Shown piece after piece: positions 58,676 to 64,000 of a DNA stretch of 64,000 nt; positions within the stretch are counted from its first letter, which is position 1; every line of letters starts with the position of its first letter. Where the stretch lies: assembly GCF_023701745.1 (NCBI RefSeq), contig NZ_JAJOZB010000001.1, positions 248,001 to 312,000 on the forward strand. Reading direction: 5' to 3'. Under the pieces are notes generated by a model, which did not search any database, was not told the origin of the DNA, and worked only from the letters and a program-made list of their open reading frames with translations. This stretch comes from Streptomyces sp. RKAG293 (GTDB taxonomy: Bacteria; Actinomycetota; Actinomycetes; Streptomycetales; Streptomycetaceae). Both the position numbers and the translations under genes were made by a program.

Positions 58676-59800
58676 TCAGGACAGTTTCGCTTCGGGGGCG
58701 AAGGCGGGCAGCTTCTCGAGACTGCTGCGCACGGCCTCGGCGCCGTACTCGAACATCTGCCGCTCGTAGTCGTCGACCGCGCTGAGCAGATCCTGGCGGC
58801 CTTCGCCTGCCTCGGTCAGGCAGCGGCGCAGCAGGTCGGCGTCGCGCAGTGCGGTGTTCGCGCCGTTGCCGCCGGTCGGGGAGGTGGCGTGGATCGCGTC
58901 GCCGAGCAGCGTGACCGGGCCGGACGTCCAGCGCTCGCCGGGCTTGACCACCCGGATGGACAGCAGGGTGCTGTTGTCCGGGTCGGCCTGCTCGATCAGA
59001 GCGCGCAGCTCCGGATGCCACCCTTCCATCCTGGACAGCACGGCGTCCTGCGCGGTCAGGTTCTCCAGCGAGCCGTTCGGCGGCAGGATCATGGCCCAGC
59101 GCACGTAGTCGCCGATGTCGGGCAGTGTGACTTCGGGGGCCAGTTGCTCGGCGGCCTGCTTCGGTGGGGTACGGAAGCGCATCGCGCCGAGCAGCAGGCT
59201 GACGCCGTCACCCGCGATCTTCGAGCCGTATGCCTTGGACAGGTTGGCGAACTCATCGGTCAGCGGGGTGCGGCCGATGACGAACCGGACGCCGGTGTCG
59301 GTCGGGGTGGTCTGCGGCGAGAGCACCCCGCGGACCGCGGAGGTGACGCCGTCCGCGCCGACGAGCAGGTCGGCGATAGCCGGGTCGCGGCGGGCGAACC
59401 GGGCCTGGACGTTGCCGTCGGCCAGCACGTCGTAGCCGGTCAGCGCGGCATCGGTGTGCACGGTGAGGCCGGTCAGCAACAGGTGTCTCAGCACCTGCCG
59501 GTCGACCACGATGCCGGTGCGGCCCGCGCCGAGCTTGCCGATCGCGTTCAGCTGCGGGTCCAGGATCAGCTGCTCGGCGGAGGCGTCCATGACGATCTCG
59601 TCCAGCAGCGGGTGCCAGCGCGTCGGCAGGCAGTCGCGCACCGCCTGGAAACCGATCGGGTCCAGCACGAGCCGGTAGCCCTGGAACCGTGCGGCGATCC
59701 CCGGGTCGCGCTCGAACACGTCGGCCTCGATCCCGGCACCACGCAGACCCTGCGCGAGGGCCAGACCTCCCAGACCGGCTCCGACAACGGAAACGCGCAT
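58676..59800 (-). CDS. FAD-dependent monooxygenase (PHBH-like class A)
   Basis: A 374-residue flavoprotein: Rossmann motif VSVVGAGLGGLALAQGLRGAGIEADVFERD, the DG motif region LLVGADGVTSAVRGVL, and the GD motif VTLLGDAIHATSPTGGNGANTALRDADLL. This is the class A hydroxylase layout, shared with drug-modifying enzymes such as TetX and Rox. GGAGG lies 8 bases before ATG 59800. It is divergent from a TetR gene with a perfect operator between them, so it is probably induced by its substrate or a related small molecule. Confidence 0.92.
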   Translation of the reverse strand: MRVSVVGAGLGGLALAQGLRGAGIEADVFERDPGIAARFQGYRLVLDPIGFQAVRDCLPTRWHPLLDEIVMDASAEQLILDPQLNAIGKLGAGRTGIVVDRQVLRHLLLTGLTVHTDAALTGYDVLADGNVQARFARRDPAIADLLVGADGVTSAVRGVLSPQTTPTDTGVRFVIGRTPLTDEFANLSKAYGSKIAGDGVSLLLGAMRFRTPPKQAAEQLAPEVTLPDIGDYVRWAMILPPNGSLENLTAQDAVLSRMEGWHPELRALIEQADPDNSTLLSIRVVKPGERWTSGPVTLLGDAIHATSPTGGNGANTALRDADLLRRCLTEAGEGRQDLLSAVDDYERQMFEYGAEAVRSSLEKLPAFAPEAKLS

Positions 59801-59824
59801 CACATACCTCCAAGACATCGATGC

Positions 59825-59873
59825 GAACTTAGTTCGTTCTGACGATCTAAGTTCTACTCAACGAACTTAGATC
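59825..59873. promoter_or_regulatory. TetR operator cluster in divergent promoter
   Basis: GATCTAAGTTC (59844-59854) and GAACTTAGATC (59863-59873) form a perfect 11-bp-arm palindrome with an 8-base centre. A third half-site, GAACTTAG, lies at 59825-59832. The cluster sits between the monooxygenase and TetR starts, so one dimer can block both promoters. Confidence 0.85.
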
Positions 59874-59882
59874 GTGTCAAGG

Positions 59883-59888
59883 TATAGT
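59883..59888 (+). promoter_or_regulatory. Candidate -10 box of the TetR gene, leaderless transcript
   Basis: TATAGT ends 7 bases before ATG 59896, which places the expected transcription start at or next to the start codon. No ribosome site is present upstream. Confidence 0.45.
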
Positions 59889-59895
59889 GGTCGGC

Positions 59896-60621
59896 ATGTC
59901 CGCCGATCCCCGCCAACGCCGCGCAGCTCGCCACGTCCAACCTGCGGCGGAGGTCGCCGCGTCGGCGCCACGCAAGAAGCCGATCACCGTCGAACGGATC
60001 ACCGACGCCGCCCTGGAAGTCGTCGCCACCGAGGGGTACGACGCGCTGACCATCCGCCGGGTCGCCGCCGTGCTCGGCACCGGTCCGTCGTCGCTGTACG
60101 CGCACATCGTCAACAAGGACGACATCGACGATCTGCTGATCGGCAGGCTCTTCGCCGAGGTCGTGCTCCCCGAACCGGACCCGGCCGCCTGGCGCGAGCA
60201 GCTGCTCGGGGTGTACACGCAGATCCGCGACCTGTACCTGAAATACCCCGGGGTCTCACGCGCCGCGCTGGCCATGGTGCCGACCAACCTGGAAACGCTG
60301 CGGGTCGGCGAAGGAATCCTGGCGATCCTGCTCGCGGGCGGCATCGAGCCGAGGACGGCCGGATGGGCCCGTGACGCGCTCTCCCTCTACGTCAGCGCCT
60401 ATGCACTGGAGCAGTCACTGGTCCGGCAACGGCGCCGGCGCGAGGATCACGAATGGGTGCTCAGCCACAAGGAGTTGTTGGAGCGCTTCACCACACTGCC
60501 TGCCGAGAGATTTCCGCACACTCGACGCCATGCCGCCGAGCTGATCTCCGGCACCGGACACGACCGCTTCGAGTTCGCCCTCGGCCTGCTCATGAACAGT
60601 CTGGGGCCCGCATCCGGTTGA
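59896..60621 (+). CDS. TetR-family repressor of the monooxygenase gene
   Basis: A 241-residue regulator. The N-terminal helix-turn-helix (TVERITDAALEVVATEGYDALTIRRVAAVLGTGPSSLYAHIVNKDDIDDLLIGRLF) is of the TetR type, and the C-terminal ligand domain resembles the TetR_C class of tetracycline-type repressors. ATG 59896 fits a leaderless message; GTG 59887 is an alternative. The operator in the shared promoter region implies control of itself and the FAD monooxygenase. Confidence 0.92.
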   Translation: MSADPRQRRAARHVQPAAEVAASAPRKKPITVERITDAALEVVATEGYDALTIRRVAAVLGTGPSSLYAHIVNKDDIDDLLIGRLFAEVVLPEPDPAAWREQLLGVYTQIRDLYLKYPGVSRAALAMVPTNLETLRVGEGILAILLAGGIEPRTAGWARDALSLYVSAYALEQSLVRQRRRREDHEWVLSHKELLERFTTLPAERFPHTRRHAAELISGTGHDRFEFALGLLMNSLGPASG

Positions 60622-61103
60622 CCTGCGGCGTGCGGTGGCCACCTGGTGCCGCGACGATGACACGTCGCATCTGGCACAGGGAAGTCCGTTCACCCTGAAC
60701 GATCGGCGCACGGCCCTGGCCGCTGAGTGTTCGTTCACCCCCAGCGGCCATCGGTGCTGGTCAACACCACAGCTCCGCGTCGTCCGGGTCGGTCTTCGGT
60801 GCCTCGTGCTCCTGGTCGTCGTTGTCGGTCCAGGCACCTAACGGTCCGGACACGCCGGGCCCCTCGGGGCCGAGCTGGAGGCGAAGGCCGCGAGAGCCCG
60901 AAGTTCAACCACTGCTCCGGCCCGCCCGGTCGGTCCTGGGTGCCGAACAGTTGTCGCGGGCCGGCCGCCAACTCCCGGACCTCAGGCGGCTGCCCGCCTA
61001 TTGACGCTGCATACCCACGGTGATTCACTTCCAGCCTGAGAGCGCTCTCCCGCGGCTGAGGGACCAGCCGCGGCCGCCCCATCCACCACGTCCAGGGAGA
61101 GCT
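60622..61103. other. Intergenic region before beta-helix protein gene
   Basis: No gene is supported. A minus-strand frame running through it is an extension of an antisense shadow. A GGGAGAG ribosome site lies at the right end for the next gene. Confidence 0.35.
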
Positions 61104-62939
61104 GTGTCTGTCATTCCCACTCGCCGTACCGTGCTGCGCGGCGGTGCCGTCGCCGCTGCGGTGCCGCTGGCCGGCGGCATCTCCGCCGGATCGGCATTCG
61201 CGTCGTCGTCCGCGTCCGCCTCGCCGTCGCCGCACGAGTCCGGAAACGTTTACGGTCACACCGCCGCAGCACTCGGCCCGAACGTCCTGGTCTTCGACCC
61301 GTCCATGGGCGACGCCGCGATCCAGGCCAAGGTCGACGCCGTGTTCGCCCTCCAGGAGTCCAACCAGTTCGGCAACGAGCGCTTCGCCTTGGCCTTCCGG
61401 CCGGGCACGTACAACGTCGACATCAACGTCGGCTTCTACACCCATGTCCTCGGTCTCGGCGCCGCCCCCGGCGATGTGGTGATCAACGGTCATGTCACGG
61501 TCGACGCCCAGTGGTTCGAGGGCAACGGCACGCAGAACTTCTGGCGTGCCGCGGAGAACTTGACCATCGTGCCGCCGGACGGCCTCAATCGCTGGGCCGT
61601 CGCCCAGGCGTGCCCGCTGCGCCGGGTCCACATCAAGGGCAACGCCACCCTGTGGCCGAGCCCGCCCGGCAACCGGTGGTCCAGCGGCGGCTACCTGGCC
61701 GACAGCGTGGTGGACGGCTATGTCGAGTCCGGATCGCAGCAGCAGTGGCTGTCCCGCAACGACACCATCGGCAGCTGGACCGGCGCCAACTGGAACATGG
61801 TCTTCGTCGGCGTCCAGGGCGCACCCGCCCAGTCCTTCCCGACGCCGCCCCACACCACCATCGACCGCACCCCGGTCGTCCGCGAGAAGCCGTTCCTGAC
61901 CGTGGACCGGCACGGGTCCTACCAGGTCTTCGTGCCCGCGCTGCGACGTAACTCCACCGGCACCACCTGGGCGAGCGGACCTGCAGCGGGCCGCACCATC
62001 GCGCTGTCCCGCTTCTTCGTGGCCAGGCCCGGCGACTCCGCCGCCGAGATCAACCGCGCGCTGGAACGCGGGCAGCACCTGCTGTTCACACCCGGCATCT
62101 ACAACCTGTCCTCGACGATCCGCGTCACCCGCCCCGGCACGGTCGTGCTGGGCCTGGGCTACACGACCCTGCGCTCGACGCACGGCAACACGTTGATCGA
62201 GGTCGCCGACGTGAGCGGAGTGACCGTCGCCGGCGTGCTCGTCGAGGCGGCCTCGGCGCACACCCCGGTGCTGCTGCGGGTCGGCGAGGGGCGCAGCCGG
62301 CGCCGCCACGACGCGGACCCCACCGCGCTCTTCGACGTCTTCGCCCGGATCGGCGGCGCCATCGCCGGCGGCGCCGGCGTCAGCGTGCAGATCGACAGCA
62401 ACGACGTCTTCTGCGACCACCTGTGGCTGTGGCGCGCCGACCACGGCCTGGACGACACGGTCGGCTGGGCGGTCAACCCCGCCGACACCGGCATCCTGGT
62501 CAACGGCGACCACGTCACCACGTACGGGCTGTTCGTGGAGCACTACCAGAAGTACGAAGTGCTGTGGAACGGCGACCACGGCCGCACGTACTTCTACCAG
62601 AACGAGCACCCGTACGACGTGCCCACGCAGAGCGCCTGGGTGCACGGCTCCACCAAGGGCTACGCCGCCTACAAGGTCGCCGACCGGGTCAGGGAGCACC
62701 ACGCCTGGGGTCTGGGCAGCTACTGCTTCTTCAACCTCAACGCGGACATCTACACCGACCGCGCCTATGAGGTCCCCGACACGCCCGGCGTCGTCTTCAC
62801 CGACCTGATGACCGTCTGCCTCAACGGCGCGGGCGGCGGCGGCATCGTGCACTGCATCAACGATGCCGGCGACCCCGTCCAGAACGGCTTCGGGACATAC
62901 AACATGAAGGCGTACAGCAACGGCGAGAGCGTCGTCTGA
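61104..62939 (+). CDS. Secreted right-handed beta-helix protein (pectate-lyase-like fold)
   Basis: A 611-residue protein with a twin-arginine signal (IPTRRTVLRGGAVAAAVPLAGGISAGSAFA) and an extracellular body. The body has repeated short beta-strand coils, for example GHVTVDAQWF, NFWRAAENLTIVPP, RRVHIKGNATLW, DSVVDGYVESGS, EVADVSGVTVAGVLVEA, and a G-x-Y-N-V/L-x-x-x-I motif occurring twice. This is the arrangement of GH55/pectate-lyase-like beta-helix proteins; actinobacterial homologues are often misnamed adenylyl cyclase. Catalytic residues cannot be assigned. GTG 61104 follows GGGAGAG. Confidence 0.82.
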   Translation: MSVIPTRRTVLRGGAVAAAVPLAGGISAGSAFASSSASASPSPHESGNVYGHTAAALGPNVLVFDPSMGDAAIQAKVDAVFALQESNQFGNERFALAFRPGTYNVDINVGFYTHVLGLGAAPGDVVINGHVTVDAQWFEGNGTQNFWRAAENLTIVPPDGLNRWAVAQACPLRRVHIKGNATLWPSPPGNRWSSGGYLADSVVDGYVESGSQQQWLSRNDTIGSWTGANWNMVFVGVQGAPAQSFPTPPHTTIDRTPVVREKPFLTVDRHGSYQVFVPALRRNSTGTTWASGPAAGRTIALSRFFVARPGDSAAEINRALERGQHLLFTPGIYNLSSTIRVTRPGTVVLGLGYTTLRSTHGNTLIEVADVSGVTVAGVLVEAASAHTPVLLRVGEGRSRRRHDADPTALFDVFARIGGAIAGGAGVSVQIDSNDVFCDHLWLWRADHGLDDTVGWAVNPADTGILVNGDHVTTYGLFVEHYQKYEVLWNGDHGRTYFYQNEHPYDVPTQSAWVHGSTKGYAAYKVADRVREHHAWGLGSYCFFNLNADIYTDRAYEVPDTPGVVFTDLMTVCLNGAGGGGIVHCINDAGDPVQNGFGTYNMKAYSNGESVV

Positions 62940-62965
62940 CGCCCTGCATCGCGCCAACGCACGCC

Positions 62966-62996
62966 GCGGGTGGGCCCCTCGAACGGGCCCGCCCGC
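62966..62996. terminator. Stem-loop terminator after beta-helix gene
   Basis: GCGGGTGGGCCC (62966-62977) pairs with GGGCCCGCCCGC (62985-62996), 12 bp with one G-U pair, 7-base loop, 26 bases after the stop. Confidence 0.7.
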
Positions 62997-63585
62997 GCCG
63001 GCGGCCGTAGGGCAGTTCGGGGCCGACGTAGGTCAATTGCTCGCCCATGCGGATCGCGTCGCAGGGCACTGGTCCGGCCGATCGCCAACGGCGGCCACCA
63101 CCGCACCATCAGCCACAGCCACTCCGTCTGCCGGCCTCAACGGCCACGACGATTTCGTCGGGCTGCACGCACAGCCAGCGTGAACAGTCCGCTCGCGCTG
63201 AGGCTCGGCCCACTCCGGTACCGGTACGGCCCCGTCGCGTGCCCGCCGACACTTCGCCCTCGGACAGATATACCCCGCCAGGGCAAGACCCGCCTGAACC
63301 ACGATCAGAACTGGCTGCGTGGGTGAGGGCTCAACGGGCTGCGGCTGCTGCGCGACGCCTCCTGGAACCGCGGCGCACAGGACCTGCGGTGAGCCGCCGC
63401 ACCAAGAAGGCCGCCCCCACGCCGTTGGGCTTCGAGGTCAGCAATTCGTTTCCTGGCAAAGCGAGGTTGGAACCCGGCTCCTTCGAGTCGCTCCTGCAGG
63501 GTGCGGTGCGATGGGTGCCGGACCGCCAGGGGCGTCGCGCGCGGTGGGTACACTCGGCCCGGCGCGTCAGCAAGGTGATCGGCGT
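62997..63585. other. Intergenic region, no supported gene
   Basis: Several open frames occur on both strands, but none has a family match, a signal peptide or a ribosome site. It may contain decayed coding sequence on the minus strand (around 63033-63302). Confidence 0.35.
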
Positions 63586-64000
63586 GTGGACACATGGTGC
63601 GTCGGGCAGGTCGCCGGGTACACAGGTGAGGGAGTCTTCGCCCTCACCGGGCCCAGCCCCTATCTGCGGATCTGCCTGCTCCTTACGGTCTGGACGGTAC
63701 TGCCGGCCCTGGTCCTGCACCGGTGGAAGTTTCACTTCCTGGCTGTGAGCCGCGACGCTGTGATCGTGGTCGCCATCTCGAAGGTCACCCTCGCGCCCAA
63801 GAAGATCGTCTCGATCACTCCCCTGGAGCAGATGCGCATCGACGACGTCCGCGGCGGCTGGATGTGGACCCGGCTGCGGTTCACCGATGCCACAGGCGCC
63901 ACCCACCGGTACAACGTCAGCCGGCACTTCCACACGGACTTGGATGATCTCCTCGCCGCCCTGGGCGCCCCGCCCAGACCACACGCGTTGGAACCCACCC
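63586..64000 (+). CDS. Membrane-associated PH-like hypothetical protein, 3' end outside window
   Basis: The frame from GTG 63586 (AAGGTG upstream) runs open to the window end. It encodes MDTWCVGQVAGYTGEGVFALTG, a hydrophobic segment (YLRICLLLTVWTVLPALVLH), then a beta-rich domain (KFHFLAVSRDAVIVVAISKVTLAPKKIVSITPLEQMRIDDVRGGWMWTRLRFTDATG) resembling bacterial PH-like domains. The following RYNVSRHFHTDLDDLLAALG forms a helix. Because no stop is present it is partial. Function unknown. Confidence 0.65.
   Translation, partial: MDTWCVGQVAGYTGEGVFALTGPSPYLRICLLLTVWTVLPALVLHRWKFHFLAVSRDAVIVVAISKVTLAPKKIVSITPLEQMRIDDVRGGWMWTRLRFTDATGATHRYNVSRHFHTDLDDLLAALGAPPRPHALEPT

Noticed and set aside
60735-62957. 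740-codon minus-strand frame antisense to the beta-helix gene
   Set aside because: Shadow of the plus-strand gene caused by codon bias; no motif, no ribosome site.

Overview
The window is high-GC, densely coding DNA with GTG/TTG starts, twin-arginine and Sec signal peptides, and families typical of Streptomyces and its relatives: a LanC-like cyclase, a MalT-type LuxR regulator, Sap/GAP and COG4705 membrane proteins, BlaI/M56 pairs, and a replication-relaxation protein. It reads as a chromosomal-arm or plasmid-like accessory region. Many genes are broken: an acyl-carrier-protein remnant, a frameshifted replication-relaxation gene, a SulP permease with a central deletion, two IS110 scraps, a response regulator that has lost its DNA-binding domain, an aldose-epimerase tail, a deacetylase scrap and a GNAT pseudogene.

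Layout. 0-7 kb: 3' end of a LanC-like gene, ACP remnant, Lcp-like haem oxygenase, glycine-rich secreted protein, replication-relaxation pseudogene, small secreted peptide. 7-15 kb: HAD phosphatase, formylglycine-generating enzyme (FGE), two small proteins and a MalT-type regulator on the minus strand, divergent from a large arylsulfatase that the FGE should activate. 15-20.5 kb: DUF2550-like and DUF2254 membrane proteins, broken SulP, then SHOCT, DUF6325-like and GAP-family genes. 20.5-25 kb: scraps of an epimerase and IS110 around a SUKH/SMI1 gene, then a NarL-type kinase with a truncated response regulator. 25-36 kb: a COG4705/OmpR-regulator/kinase operon, then a lipoprotein/ATPase/ATPase/FtsX-like permease operon with an OmpR-type regulator downstream and a kinase divergent from it, then a ZIP transporter. 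36-44 kb: SBF-like transporter with a class III CoA-transferase, a second OmpR-type pair closely related to the first, and a GT39 glycosyltransferase.

44-57 kb holds the most coherent system: two BlaI-repressor/M56-protease modules, a PAP2 lipid phosphatase, a GT28-type (MGDG synthase-like) glycosyltransferase with a NodB deacetylase, and a second COG4705 protein. BlaI-type dyads (CTAC-N5/6-GTAG) lie in front of three of these transcription units. Two of them, 2.3 kb apart, share identical flanks outside a variable core. No beta-lactamase or penicillin-binding protein is present, so this looks like a proteolytically controlled envelope-lipid and polysaccharide remodelling regulon. A ferritin-like protein, a secreted trypsin-like protease with a repetitive tail and an exported phosphodiesterase lie between the modules.

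57-64 kb: a tRNA-Pro 3'-end fragment (possible attachment-site scar), a GNAT pseudogene, an FAD monooxygenase with a divergent TetR regulator and a perfect operator palindrome, a secreted beta-helix protein, and the 5' part of a membrane-associated protein that runs off the window.
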